Part shown: positions 1 through 11,449 of the stretch, piece by piece
How positions within the stretch are numbered: position 1 is the first letter of the stretch
Layout of the letters: every line of letters begins with the position of its first letter
Source of the DNA: Nelumbo lutea
Lineage: Eukaryota > Streptophyta > Magnoliopsida > Proteales > Nelumbonaceae
Length of the DNA: 64,000 nucleotides
Direction: 5' to 3'
Assembly: GCA_022828595.1 (NCBI GenBank)
Contig: JAKGHH010000002.1
Coordinates: 77,968,383 to 78,032,382, forward strand
Position numbers and translations under genes: made by a program
Notes under the pieces: model-generated
The model's input: the letters and a program-made list of their open reading frames with translations, nothing else
What the model was told of the DNA's origin: nothing
Databases searched by the model: none

Positions 1-1153
1 ATCCAAATCCCAGATCCGCCCCTATTTAATTAATCTAATTAACCTAGTTTGAAATGTGCTTTTAGGCCCACTAAGCTTTCAAGCTCACTTCCACTTTAAT
101 GTTGGCTAGCTTGGCTCTCTTTGTATGGCGTGGGACCCTATCATTGATCTACACATCAACCACATGGGTTCAGCCTAGCCTTTGCTACAAGGCCTGGCCG
201 AATTCACTGTAGAATACAGTGAACCCCTGAGTCCATCACTATGGGCTCTTCATGGGCCCAACATTTACACTAAACAGTCCTTGGGTCCAGCCATCTTATG
301 AAGGCCCAAGGACTATGGGCAGATGCCAGATTAGCCCATCAAGTAAAAGTCCAATGGTCTTACACTCAACCTCTCAACCCATAATGATCAAACACTGTCC
401 AACAAGAGATGACCTCTCCCTCGGCTGTAAGGTGTAGTGTTGCACTCTCTACTCACATGGATCCTGGGAATTAAACTTTTTGCAAACATTTTGAAACCAT
501 AATATATATGTATATCTCTATATAAATATATTTTGCAAAAACAAATTTCAACGGTTGAAATTAACTGTTGGCAGTTTAGTTTTCCATAAAAAAGAGTGCA
601 TCCCTGATCATTCACTTTGTCCGACAAAGGGGTTGATCCTGTCACTATGATCACCCACTCAAATGAATTCTTGGACTGTCCCAACATACCCAGGTTTTGA
701 CCCCCTCTTAGGATCTCACTGATTAGCATATCAAAGGCAGCCCAATCTGACACCTAGTGCAGTATTATAATCGAGTCTAGGGGTCAGGTGTTACAATCCA
801 GTTTTTCCCATCTATCTCCAAGGTCCAGGGTAATACTGAAATTTTGGTCCGGTTCAGGGTTTCAAGAAAACCCACATTGCATGTACCTCATGTCTCACCC
901 TAGCAGCTGAGACAAGCCACCCCAACCAACTTGTTGGTACATCAATGTTAGCCTTGGCAGGATAAATCTCCCAAGTTCTATCTAATGGCTGTGAAGATTC
1001 TAAACTAATGTGAGTCTCATATGTGTCAAGTTTAAGGATATTACACAGAAACACACCATAATGACATGAATCAAATATGTACTTTATTCATTTACAATAA
1101 ATGTCATAATGTACATCATGCTGATTGGAGCTAAGGGCATACAATGTCTAACA
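1..1153 (-). mobile_element. Copia LTR, partial copy (third copy of the LTR at 55.8 and 61.1 kb)
   Basis: This stretch aligns by eye with the LTRs at 55784-57588 and 61051-62731. Shared landmarks are a block on saving 'atgacctct' near 408, the block 'cactttgtccgacaaagg' near 614, 'ccaacatacc' near 681 and the end 'gtctaaca' at 1146-1153, which read on the minus strand gives a TGTTAGAC start. The far end lies outside the window. It is either a solo LTR or the 3' LTR of a minus-strand element. The small open frames here carry no recognisable domain. Confidence 0.7.
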
Positions 1154-1570
1154 AAAGCAACATTTTCGAGTGTCTTTTGTTGATTTCCTTCCCATCAATG
1201 GTTAGGGGGGCTGAAATCCCAAAATTCAACACAAGCTGGCCCATTGCTAGAAAGGGGTAACGCGCATTGCATTCCCAGTGTCTTTTGCTAATTCCCTTCC
1301 TATCAATGATCAGGGGACTGAAACACACAAGCGAAGCATAGCATTGCCCATTGACAGAAAGGAAATCATCAAAAGACAAGGGCCTGAATTATAGAATACA
1401 AGAAACCACCCCGAAGACGTGAAATGCACGTCCTTCACACAAAACCGCAAAAACATGATAAATTCCCAAACCCAACGCACGCAAACGAACCAACCACAAT
1501 ACCTAAAAACAAATGCGAAAGCGAAGTGCTTATCGATAAGCTCCCACTTACCGATAAGCAAGGGGGCTAA
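1154..1570. repeat. Retroelement internal remnant with two diverged direct repeats
   Basis: Two imperfect copies of a roughly 50-bp motif lie at about 1168-1222 and 1276-1324, both containing 'gtgtcttttg' and 'atcaatg'. The stretch ends in the purine-rich run 'aagcaagggggctaa' at 1556-1570, directly before an LTR that starts TGTAGGT. That run has the position of a polypurine tract. No coding domain was seen. Confidence 0.45.
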
Positions 1571-2287
1571 TGTAGGTATATAGTGTTCAATCAGACCTTC
1601 AGAGAATATCAAACATTGAATTCATACCACGTGGCTGCATAGGAACAACCTACAACCAACTTTCCTGCTGTGATGAACCTACAACATGCATTGCAAAACC
1701 GTGATAAACCCGTGGTTCATCGCACACCCTCGACAAGCCACTCGTAGCATGAGTCAAGGGAAATGAGGGTTGGACCCGTGGCAAGACCTGCACGTGCTTG
1801 GAACTGTGATAAACCCTTAGCCTGTTAAGGAACGCGGCAAGATGCCATGTAGGGCTAACAAGGTGTCGCCCATCAAGCGGTGGCATCACTAATGCCATGT
1901 CAATTAAGTAGAAGCACACGAGAGGTGGTAGCATATGTGAGTAATGAGGGATCTTGAGTGAAAGGAAAACCAATCCTCAGGAAGATCCTCACAAGACATG
2001 TGGCGAAACCCCAGTGGTGCACTTAATGATTGACAACAAATCCAGTATTCTCTTTTCCGATAGGTTACAAGTACCTTTATCTCCTACCTTTTATGATCTC
2101 GGGATCTCCCCCATAAATAGAGATCCTCCTCGTATTGGAATTCATTCAACACTCAGCATTAGAGCACCCTTTGCCTTGGACTCCTTACCCTAGAACCCTA
2201 GGCCGAAAAGCCAATCTCCCCCTAATTCTTGGCCTTTCTCTTTCTTTCAAAGAGACCATCCCTCAGCCAAGCCTTACCCAACCTACA
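1571..2287 (+). mobile_element. Ty3/Gypsy-type LTR (3' LTR of a truncated element)
   Basis: The 717-bp segment begins TGTAGGT and ends ACCTACA, a perfect 7-bp terminal inverted repeat. It has the same ends and a colinear sequence as the LTR at 25012-25737, which is on the other strand: both contain 'gatctcggga' followed by 'ccccataaatag', and 'ttcaaagagacc' near the end. A TATA-like 'ataaatag' at about 2113 would be the LTR promoter. The polypurine-like run just upstream says this is a 3' LTR. The flanks (gctaa, tatac) do not form a TSD. Confidence 0.7.
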
Positions 2288-2565
2288 TATACAATACGAT
2301 ACACCCCAAAATTTTAAACCTTGAGGCCAATATTGACCTTGTAACCAACCCTTCAAGATCGATTTCAAATTCTTTCTTAAAATCAAACTGAACCAACCAT
2401 ACTCACCCCTATAAAAATGAACTTTGATGTATATAGAAAAAAAAAGGTCAGAGTAAGTTTAAAAAGGGGGTTTTAAGGTGAATTCATATTGGCACCCTAC
2501 GCATTGTCCTACATGCACATCTCACTGTATATTAAGAATATATCTTCATACTTGTTATGAGGAAA
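2288..2565. other. Intergenic, nothing recognised
   Basis: Non-coding sequence between the LTR and the hAT-like remnant. No domain, repeat or RNA signature was seen. Confidence 0.5.
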
Positions 2566-2831
2566 TTAGAGGTGATCATGGGTCGGGCTGAGGCCGGGCT
2601 TTACACTTATGATAAGGGCTATAACTTAGGCCTGGGCCCGGCTCGGCCTGGGGTTCCGGGCCTAAAACATAAGCCCTAGCCCAGGTCTTCATGGTCCTGG
2701 GCCAAGCCGGGCCTGATTTTGGGCCAATATCTTTCATATATAAAACAATATATATCTATAATATTTTATATTAAATGGCATAGCATGCATATGCATATAA
2801 ACTTATTTTATACATTATATAATATAAAATA

Positions 2832-2859
2832 CTAGCGGAGGGTCCCTGCATTGCAGGGG
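2832..2859 (-). mobile_element. Probable Helitron 3' terminus
   Basis: Read on the minus strand, the sequence ends with a short palindrome (CCCTGCA-T-TGCAGGG, 2844-2858), then 8 nt, then CTAG, then T. That is the known Helitron 3' architecture: a hairpin, a short spacer, then CTRR inserted in front of T. The element would extend to the right, through the kinase fragment at 3544-3808. The 5' TC end was not located. A chance hairpin plus CTAG is possible. Confidence 0.55.
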
Positions 2860-3543
2860 CTTGGAGGAATTAAATTATTGTATAAAAAAAAAGAAGGTGA
2901 GAAGGAATTTTTTTAGTGAAAGTATCTTAGAAGAAAAGTTACTTGAAATAAATTAAAATCTATATCTAATAATAGTGGATGCAAAACAGGTTTTAAATTA
3001 TTTTTTGGGTAAGTTATTTCTGAAATTAAGGTGGAGAGAGAGAGAGAAAGAGTAGGTTATAAAAAAAAATTGTATTTCTGGAAATTAAGGTAAGTTACAT
3101 CAAGACCAAAATCAGAGAGCTGAACATATTATGTATGAAATAAGGAATTAAAGAGTTATAGAAGAAATCAATAATGAAAAATTGTAAATCAACAATATAT
3201 AACATATTATTGATTATAAAGAGCCTCAATAAGAGACCAACTGGTCTGAATTTTAACAATAAAACATTATTGGTGAAAAAATAGGACAATCTCCCTGATT
3301 CAGAGTTCTTTTTTTACCTTTGCATTGAAGTTGGAATCCAAAAAATATTTGATGATTTAAGATCTCTATGGATCACTGGAGGATTACAGTGTTCATGTAG
3401 ATATTCTAATCCTCTGCATCACAAAATTGAAGTTAATGGATGACAGAAAATTAGAATGGATTGTAAGAAACTACAGAATCAGGTAAATGAGAAGAACTTA
3501 AAATAAAAAATAAAAAATGAGTATTGCTTAACAAACTGATAAA

Positions 3544-3808
3544 CTCACCTTGTTGCCTCCGGGGGTAATTTTCATCCGGATATGACAGAAATTTAAACTG
3601 TTACTCTTTCACTATCTTTTAACATCATTTCCATTGGCCTTGGATAAGAAATAAAGTGATAACATGCAATTGTGTTTCAAGAGGTCCATTATGCATCCAT
3701 TCATAAACAAGAAATCTTGTTTCTTTGTGAATGCAATGGCCCATAAGAAAAATTATATTCGGATGCCGGATGGCTACCTTCACTCTGCAATTTTGTTAAT
3801 ACAATTTC
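3544..3808 (-). pseudogene. Receptor-like kinase fragment (captured or relic)
   Basis: On the minus strand 3765-3664 reads 34 uninterrupted residues that start [11 protein letters not shown], continue [11 protein letters not shown] and end LETQLH. This is the N-lobe to hinge region of a plant receptor-like kinase. Upstream, 3808-3785 reads EIVLTKLQ, which fits the helix just before HPNI, but about 19 extra bases separate the two blocks. Downstream, 3584-3567 reads HIRMKI, fitting the next conserved block, and the ctcac at 3544-3548 is a possible splice donor (gtgag). No full kinase is present: the catalytic loop and DFG motif are missing. It is a fragment, perhaps carried by the probable Helitron that ends at 2832, in the same orientation. 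Confidence 0.7.
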
Positions 3809-4317
3809 AATGGACTGAAATTTTAGTGGATGGATGATATTTTTCAGAAAAATTGTTGGTACTGGGTAGAAATATTTTGGGCCTAATCTTTCAGGTCAAA
3901 CGTCAAAGATCAACTTAATCATACCAGTAAGTTGACCTCAATATTTATCAGCAAGATGGCATATCAATGCATTCCAGTAGATTTCACCATTTTACCTTGT
4001 ATTGGCATATCAATACATCGTTTTCCAATACAAAACTGTTCTCATTAGATTCAATTTAACCAATTCAATTTTCAATTTTTCCACCCCAACCCAAACAAGG
4101 TGTTATTTCAGTGGAATGCATTGAGATCCCCTCAAAATATATCTAATAAGGCTGAGCATAACCTCATCACACATTTATATTTTTTTCCAGGCTTACAAAA
4201 TGAGGATAGCACAAGTAACAGATGTTAAGATCATGATAACAACTAATCATATGGCCAGAAGTCAGAAGAATCAGAGCACTTTCTAGCTTGTCACACTAAA
4301 ACCATTATTATTCCATG

Positions 4318-4340
4318 GTATATATATATATATATATATG
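4318..4340. repeat. (TA)n microsatellite
   Basis: About eleven uninterrupted TA units. Confidence 0.9.
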
Positions 4341-4619
4341 TGATGCTCCAAAACAGCCAGGAGCTCTCTCCCCTGGCTTGTCTCATCTATGGGTTTGCCA
4401 CTAAGCCTGATTTGCCTCAGGTTGTAATATTTATATATAAAATATATAATTTAATGTAAAATAATATATATATATATAATATAAATTTAATATATACAGA
4501 CCGGGTCAGAGCTTGAAGTATTAACTTCAAGTCCAACTCTAAAATTTGTGGGCCTGAACACAAAACCCAAACTTAAACCTGAAATTTCTGGGCCGGGCTG
4601 AAATGTTTCCTATCCTAAA

Positions 4620-6928
4620 TACGGTTGATATGCACTGTGGGGCTCTTTGTGGAGCACTGGGTGAATTGGTTATAGGTAAAAAGTAGAAGAAGAAGTGATC
4701 CCATCACGTTGGGAGGGTGTTGTAACATATTTTGTTGGAGGTAATTCCATCACGCTAGTGCTACCAGTGGCTTTGGCTTTAGCCACTTGTACACGTGATT
4801 CTAAATTTCTGTGATTCTACCATAAAACCACAAACATCGTTTTCCGAGAACCCAATGAGTGGAAGACACTCAACCATTCCGCTAAAATTTCAATTTTCAG
4901 TATTCAACCGACATCACTTCCACTATTAATATTTTAATTACATAATTAAAATTTACCTGAAATTATTTAAAAAAAAAAAACTAAATATTTCACCGCACTT
5001 CATGGGTGTGCCGTCAGGCCGTGGCTCAAATTTCTATTACTCCATGGTCCAAGCCAATTTGCTTCTGACTTCCGGCCCGTGGCCCCCATAATCGTGTGGT
5101 CAATGCCGATGCCTCCACAAGGGAACATATGATTTTGTGATACTAGACATACAATATCACCATCCATAAATTTAAGTTAATTTCGTCATGGTTTAATGGA
5201 TTAACCGATCGGTCCGGTTCTTCCATTCAAATAGTGTATGCTGTATGTAATAAGGCCGGATTCAGTCGGATTGAATTACATCGAAACCCGATCCCATCAT
5301 TCAAATTCTAAAATCCGAATATGATAGATGTGCAATCGATTCCTACGACCACTGATGCAAAATTCAAAATATCATATTTTTTATTAGATTCTAAATTAAT
5401 CAGATTCTGCTCTATTATAATATTATATATAATCAGATTTTGTTAAGTGAAAGTTAAACAATAACAATATATAACAATATATAATTGTTTTATATTTTAA
5501 TTTTTAATAATCAATTTGATCGAATTCGATCTGAGTTGGTCGGTTTTCTAGTATTTTCGATTGATTTTAACTTAACAATTTTTCAACTTGACCAAATTAG
5601 ATTAGTTTTGGTTTGGTCATTTGTAAACTGATCAAAACTGAACCAACCCGACCATAGATATATATTTTATATTTTAAATATAATTTTTTAATACGGGAAT
5701 GTGGGAAAATTCCCATATTTCTTAGATGAAAATAATTTATATCATAAATTTAATTTCTTAAATTTATTTTTTAATAATACCACTATAATTTATTAGATTT
5801 AAATTTATTTTTTAAGTTTAAATCTTTTGAACAAACAAACCAAACCAAAAATAGACCCAAATTGATACAACCTGAGTTGGTAGGTTTTCACTTACGGTCA
5901 ATTGGTTTTGGGTGACAAACTCCTAACCCGACTAGGTTAATTTTGGGTGACAAACACTCCTACTTTCAGCTAAATTAATAATATAATCTTTAATAAACAA
6001 CAATAGTTTAATCTTCAATAATTATTGAAATTTTATAGAAAAATATACATATATTGAAATAAATTTATAATGAAAATACAATAGATATCTAATAAAAATA
6101 TAATAATTACAAAAATACAATAAATACTAAAAATATATGAAATTAGTCAATAATTAGTGTAATCTCAAATAATCGTTTAATCTTTAATAATTATTAATCA
6201 ATAAATTATAAAAATACATAATTACTAAAAATAAATTTATAATAAAAAACATAATAAATTAAATATCAAAACAAAAAATAAATTTATAAATAATTATTGA
6301 AAACATATTTATCAAAAAATACATTAAATATTTACTGAGAATAAAATAAATATTCATTTCAGTATATATAAATATATAATGAATATACAGTATTATTGTA
6401 AAATTGTTACTAATAAGTATTAATTTTTTGAAAGTTATTTTCAATAATTATTAATTTAAATAAGTGAAATTAAATTTTACAATATTATTTAGTTGTTTAA
6501 AATTTTAAAATATTTATTTTAATAATTTGTAAAATTATAATTAGTACTATTATTAAACAATTCGTTATTGATTTTGTAAAGTATGAAATTAATATTAATA
6601 TGAATTTTATTTATTTTAATGTTATTACATAATATTAAACATTTTGTTGTATAATTATTTAGATATTTTTTATGTTTTTTATTTAAGATATCTAGTTATT
6701 GAAATATTTAATTAATATTACATTCTTATTATTTGAATAACATTTAAATTGAATAATTCATAAAATTGTAATTTATATTGTTACCACATAATTTCATGTT
6801 GAATTTTGCAAAAATATATAATTATCAATGGGCAATTATGTGGAATTAAAAAATAAAAAATTCAGAAAAACAGAAAATTAGGAAGGGGGTTTACAGCAAA
6901 GAGAAGCATGGTGATGTGGACTGTCTTA
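4620..6928. other. AT-rich intergenic DNA
   Basis: No coding domain was seen on either strand. At 5500-5950 phrases such as 'ggtttggtc' and 'aaaccaaacc' recur in opposite senses, as in degraded hAT-type MITEs, but no ends could be set. 5990-6850 is extremely AT-rich and without long frames. Confidence 0.6.
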
Positions 6929-6954
6929 CTATATATATATATATATATATATAT
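6929..6954. repeat. (TA)n microsatellite
   Basis: About thirteen uninterrupted TA units. Confidence 0.9.
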
Positions 6955-7149
6955 AGATTACATATATAAAATAAATAAATGAATAAAAAATTATATATTT
7001 TAATTATACATATATACAAACTATATAATTATAGAATATCATAATATTTTATATATGCATTTTTTATTAATATCACACTCAACTTTTATCCGATCGGGTG
7101 GGGTCAAATCCACCTCCGATGATCCTATTACCAATGTACGTTTTAACAT

Positions 7150-7943
7150 CTAAGGGGGTGTTTGGTTTTGTAAATATATCATGGACGAGATTGTTTTGGT
7201 TCCATTTACAATAGAACAAAACATATATTTTTTTGTGGACTGTCCTTGCCCACAAAATAGCATGGATAGAGATGGGCCACCCCAATTTATCATTGCCAAT
7301 ATTATTTTATTGTGGATGGACCACACTATAGTGAAGACAGTTTGTAGGAAGCATTCAATGCAAGGCACTTGTGTTACACTGACCCAACCACCCTCATTTT
7401 ATTTAATCGTTTAACATATTTTTATTTATATTTAAATTGTTTATTACCAAAGATAGTATTATGATGATTTTTCTAAACATTGGACCCTTTTTAATTATTT
7501 TCGTCACTATTTTTTTGTTAACCAAAATGGTTTTGCACTATTACATCTATTCATATTATATACATTTTATCCTCTAATAATTGACATAAACAAAAAATAT
7601 ATTTATTAATAATTTTCTTATCCATTATTATTTTAAATTATTTTTGGATAAAATTATGGTTATTTCATTCATGATTAACTGCATAAATTATCTCATATGT
7701 TGTATGTAAGATATGTAAGATATATGGAATCAATAGTTTTGTCCATATAATTTTGTCTACAGTTGAGAACAAATATTAATGATAATATAGTATGAATTGA
7801 TCCTTACCACAGAATATGATATACAATATTCCACACTCACCAATTTCTCATTTACATTATAGAACACTAACTAGACCTGATAATTGTAATACCTTTCCCT
7901 TCTTTTCTATTATATTTTCTTTCAAATCAAACACTTCCTTAGA
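7150..7943. mobile_element. Terminal-inverted-repeat element, family uncertain
   Basis: The left end CTAAGGGGGTGTTTGGTTTT is mirrored by the right end, which read on the minus strand is CTAAGGAAGTGTTTGATTTG. That gives about 20 bp of imperfect TIR around 794 bp. No convincing target-site duplication was found, so it cannot be assigned to PIF/Harbinger, hAT or another family. It lies about 400 bp upstream of the GT14 start codon and may overlap its promoter. Confidence 0.45.
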
Positions 7944-8347
7944 GCCCATGACTGTCGTACCAAAACGGTCGCCGGTTCTCTTATTCAACCGTCCGGTCCG
8001 GTTCGATACCGGCAGGATCATAAATCCTTGAAAAGTGGTGTCATGTTGATAATTTAGCTCACCTAAGGCGGTGGTTGTCCGACCTTAGAGTAATTGCCAA
8101 GTGAAGGAGTGTCACATGGGCCCTTATTTCCAAGCCACGAACCAAGATCTAATCTATGATCTTTTTCCCTATTACAAAAGAAAAAGGAGAAAAAAAAAAA
8201 AAAGGAGAAATCTATGCTTTTCATTGCTTCCCACCGCAGAAAGCATCCAACACTTCCAATTAACAACAGTTCGAGTACCACCACCTTGAGATAACTACTT
8301 CTCTCCGTCCATCTGGTTATGTGATTAATCTCTGCAAGTTCTTTTTA
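7944..8347 (+). promoter_or_regulatory. Presumed promoter and 5' UTR of the GT14 gene
   Basis: This is the stretch between the inverted-repeat element and the first in-frame ATG. It contains a purine run (8178-8207) and pyrimidine-rich sequence close to the start. No unambiguous TATA box was seen, so the transcription start cannot be placed. Confidence 0.35.
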
Positions 8348-10717
8348 ATGGGTATCAAGGAATTCATGTTCTCTTTCCTGCTAGCTTCAATTTTCTTCAC
8401 CCTTCTCTTCATCCCTACACTTCTAAGCGGACCCATTTCCAGATTCCGGCCGATTACCACAGTTCACCTTCCAAAATCCGGCAAACCATATCCTGTCACA
8501 TTTGCTTACCTGATCTCTGCTTCAGAAGGGGATGTCGAGAAACTAAAACGCACCCTTCTCGCCTTGTACCACCCTGGAAATTACTACCTCCTCCACATGG
8601 ACAATGGTGCGCCGGAGATGGAGCATCTGGAACTAGCTGAGTTCGTCTCCGGCAACCCGGTTTTCGCTCAATTCGATAATGTTTGGATTGTTGGGAAGCC
8701 GAATTTGGTCACTTACAGAGGACCCACCATGCTCGCAACTACTCTCCATGCCATTGCGATGCTTCTGAGGACTTGCAAATGGGACTGGTTTATCAATCTC
8801 AGTGCCTCTGACTATCCCTTAGTCACTCAAGATGGTAAGGTAAGTCAGATTATTTTCCTATTTGTCTGTGCTTATTTGAAGTATAGGTTGCCTTTCTGAT
8901 CGGATAGCTTATGACCCTTTTCTCAGATCTGATCGATGCCTTCTCCAACTTGCCTAGAGATCTTAATTTCATACAGCACAGCAGCCACTTAGGTTGGAAA
9001 CAGTAAGAGATTCTCCTAATTTTCTTGGTCTACTCTTCTACCTAAATTGACTGATATCAGTAGTTCTACTTATTAAATAGCGTTTAATCAATATCTTGAA
9101 TCACTACAAACTCTGTAGGAGTAAGAGAGGAAAGCCAATCATCATAGACCCTGGACTTTATAGTATGAATAAATCAGAGATCTGGTGGGTTATAAAACGG
9201 AGGACTCTTCCTACTGCCTTCAAACTGTATACAGGTTTGTCCCAATGGTATTTTTCTATTTCTATGGAGCTATATTCCATGTTATTTGCAAGTATACAAC
9301 ACATACATGATAAAAATTTATCATCACTATTTTGGGTTAAATACACTGAAATTTCATTTAGTATATGATGTAATGAATCTGATTTTTGATGTTTTTGCTC
9401 CTGTGAACACATTTAATTAATCAAATGTGTTATTAGGATTTAAGAAGATAGTAAACACTGTATATATTTATATATTTCTCAGATTGCATAATCTAGGGAA
9501 GTCACATTCCATAGCCTGTGCTTCAGATTATGGGTGTGGAGTGCACATGCCTCTGCTAGGCCAGGAACAGATTATAGGAATTTAATTTTATAACTTCAAC
9601 ATATTTTTGTTATATTGTATTTCCTTAGGACAATAGTTCACTGTTTGAGAGGGTTAGTATATGGTGATATGTTGGACCTGATTATGCACTTACAGTGGAT
9701 TATGTAAGGCTTCTGTAAGAAAATCTTCATGTCTAACCTCCATTCAATGTTGAGTTCATTTACGTAGTATAATGAAAGGGGTTAGGACCTTCAGTAGATC
9801 CCACTCCCACCTAAGCAACCTCTAGCGCCTAAATCTGAATGGCACCCATTTTCTGGTCCATCAACATTTTCTGCCTATATGTCACTGTAAAGAGATGGAA
9901 TTTCAGTTTGTTACGACAAAGTTGAAAATTTTGGCTTCCTAGAAGAGAAGAGTTGAAAATTTTCTCTATGAATCTATTTTTGTGTTTATGTCAAAGGAGG
10001 ATAAATAAATTATAAAAAACAGAAGATTACATTGCTTTAGATTAATTAGCTCCATTAATTGGTTGTGAATGGCTTAAACCATCTGAAATTTAATTGGTTT
10101 TAATTAAGCACATAAATATTGCGAAGCAATTACTTTGATAATTCTATTTGCCAGGATTGACATCACAACAATGTTGATTAATTCCTTCTCTCCTTTCAGG
10201 TTCTGCTTGGACAATAATCTCTCGATCTTTTGCAGAATACTGTATAGGAGGCTGGGAGAATCTGCCAAGAACTCTTCTACTCTATTACACTAATTTTGTC
10301 TCATCTCCTGAAGGATACTTCCAAACACTGATCTGCAACTCTGAGGACTACAAGAACACCACAGTAAACCATGATTTCCATTACATCACATGGGACATCC
10401 CACCAAAACAGCACCCAAGGACTCTTGAACTGAGAGATTACAGAAGGATGATTCTGAGCAATGCCCCATTTGCAAGAAAGTTCAAGCAAGGTGATCCTGT
10501 GCTTAACAAGATTGATCGTGAGCTTCTCAGACGACATCATGGGCAATTCACATTTGGTGGTTGGTGTTCAAAGAGGGGAGACAAATACAGCATGTGCTCA
10601 GGTGTACAGGGTGAGAAATTAGGAGTTCTAAAGCCTGGACCAGGTTCTAGAAGATTAAAATCTCTACTAACAAAAATGCTTTCAGTGAGAAATTTTAGTG
10701 CAAGGCAATGTAAATGA
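8348..10717 (+). CDS. Beta-glucuronosyltransferase GlcAT14-like, GT14 family (4 exons, 398 aa)
   Basis: Exons are 8348-8834, 8927-9002, 9119-9234 and 10200-10717. All introns are GT-AG and the phases close exactly to 398 codons plus TGA. The open frame runs back to a GTG at 8321, but the first ATG is 8348, giving a type II Golgi protein. A short cytoplasmic tail is followed by a membrane anchor at about residues 7-29 (FMFSFLLASIFFTLLFIP), a short stem, then the GT14 (Core-2/I-branching type) domain. Recognisable GT14 blocks are TFAYLISASEGD, LHMDNGAPE, VTYRGPTMLATTLHA, INLSASDYPLVTQDD (which joins exons 1 and 2), KPIIIDPGLY, TAFKLYTGSAW, SSPEGYF, NAPFARKF and FGGWCSKRG. Known family members add glucuronic acid to the galactan chains of arabinogalactan proteins in the Golgi; that role here is by homology. 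Length and exon layout fit an intact gene. Confidence 0.92.
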
Positions 10718-10729
10718 TTTTCTTTTTTG

Positions 10730-10735
10730 AATAAA
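10730..10735 (+). terminator. Candidate poly(A) signal of the GT14 gene
   Basis: AATAAA lies 13 bp after the TGA. It is close to the stop, so a later signal may be the one used. Confidence 0.4.
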
Positions 10736-10842
10736 AGGCCTGTTGACACTGGTTGTGAGACACCATTAACTATATTAGGGCCAACAGTTTTAAAGCCCCA
10801 AACCTGTACCTAAAATAATATGTAATTTTGTGTATCATCCTA

Positions 10843-10905
10843 TAATCATCATCATCATCTAAGCCTTGCCCCAACTATATGGGGTCGGCTAATTTTTATG
10901 TACCA
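10843..10905. mobile_element. RTE-type LINE 3'-end remnant
   Basis: A (TCA)n/(ATC)n run at 10845-10859 is joined to 'taagccttgccccaac' and 'tatggggtcggct'. That combination is widespread in plant genomes, and I associate it with the 3' ends of RTE-clade LINEs. No coding part remains. The orientation implies a minus-strand element with its tail to the left. The assignment is from memory of the motif. Confidence 0.4.
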
Positions 10906-11449
10906 CCATTTCTGTAAAGTAATTAAAACAGGACAGAACCTAGCTGAGTTATGTTATGTGAGCATGTAGATCTATGCTAGAATTTGGTTTGTTCCCTATG
11001 TTCTGTTAAGAACTGAGGAATACAAGTAATATTTCCCCAGCTTAATCTAATAGAATATTTGTATTCAAGGAAATCTGTGTCACAGGAATGCATTTTCATT
11101 GGCTTCTAGTTTATTTGTTGGTAATTTCACTAGCAACAGGCCATTTCAGGAAAACATGAGTATGGTTTTTCTTGTTTACAAATGTTGCTACAGTAAAGTA
11201 TAGACCTTATTGCTACTTGATCTAATAGTTTTTCTTAACTCCAAAATTTACTCCAGGAGGGGTGACCACTTCAAAATTTTATTAATGAAAATCAAGCATA
11301 AGAGAAAATACCTGGGAGGGCGTAGCACTCAGCTTTACCACTCAACCCCATCAATACAAATCAAGTAATTCTAAGTCTAGGAATAAACAAAAGATCGTCA
11401 AATAAACAACTTTGTACAGAGCGTGGAAGCAAAGATCTACTATCAAACT
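10906..11449. other. Intergenic, nothing recognised
   Basis: 3' flank of the GT14 gene. No domain or repeat was recognised up to the LINE RNase H relic. Confidence 0.5.

Larger units (their letters stand above)
2566..4618. mobile_element. hAT-like non-autonomous element, degraded, with a nested insertion
   Basis: The left end has GC-rich 'gggtcgggctgaggccgggc' (2580-2599) after 'ttagaggtgatcat', a style common at ends of plant hAT elements. The right end carries 'gggccgggctgaa' (4590-4602) in the opposite sense. AT-rich blocks inside each end (about 2735-2830 and 4425-4495) mirror each other. The terminal match is weak and no clean 8-bp TSD was found, so family and limits are tentative. Confidence 0.3.

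Noticed and set aside
252..437. 61-residue frame near the left edge
   Set aside because: Lies within the LTR copy; no domain, and the other LTRs do not keep the frame.
7079..7414. Three small overlapping frames on both strands
   Set aside because: They lie in or at the edge of the inverted-repeat element and have no recognisable product.
8063..8289. Small frames on both strands just before the GT14 gene
   Set aside because: Compositional, from the poly-A/AG run in the presumed 5' UTR; the plus-strand frame does not join the GT14 frame.
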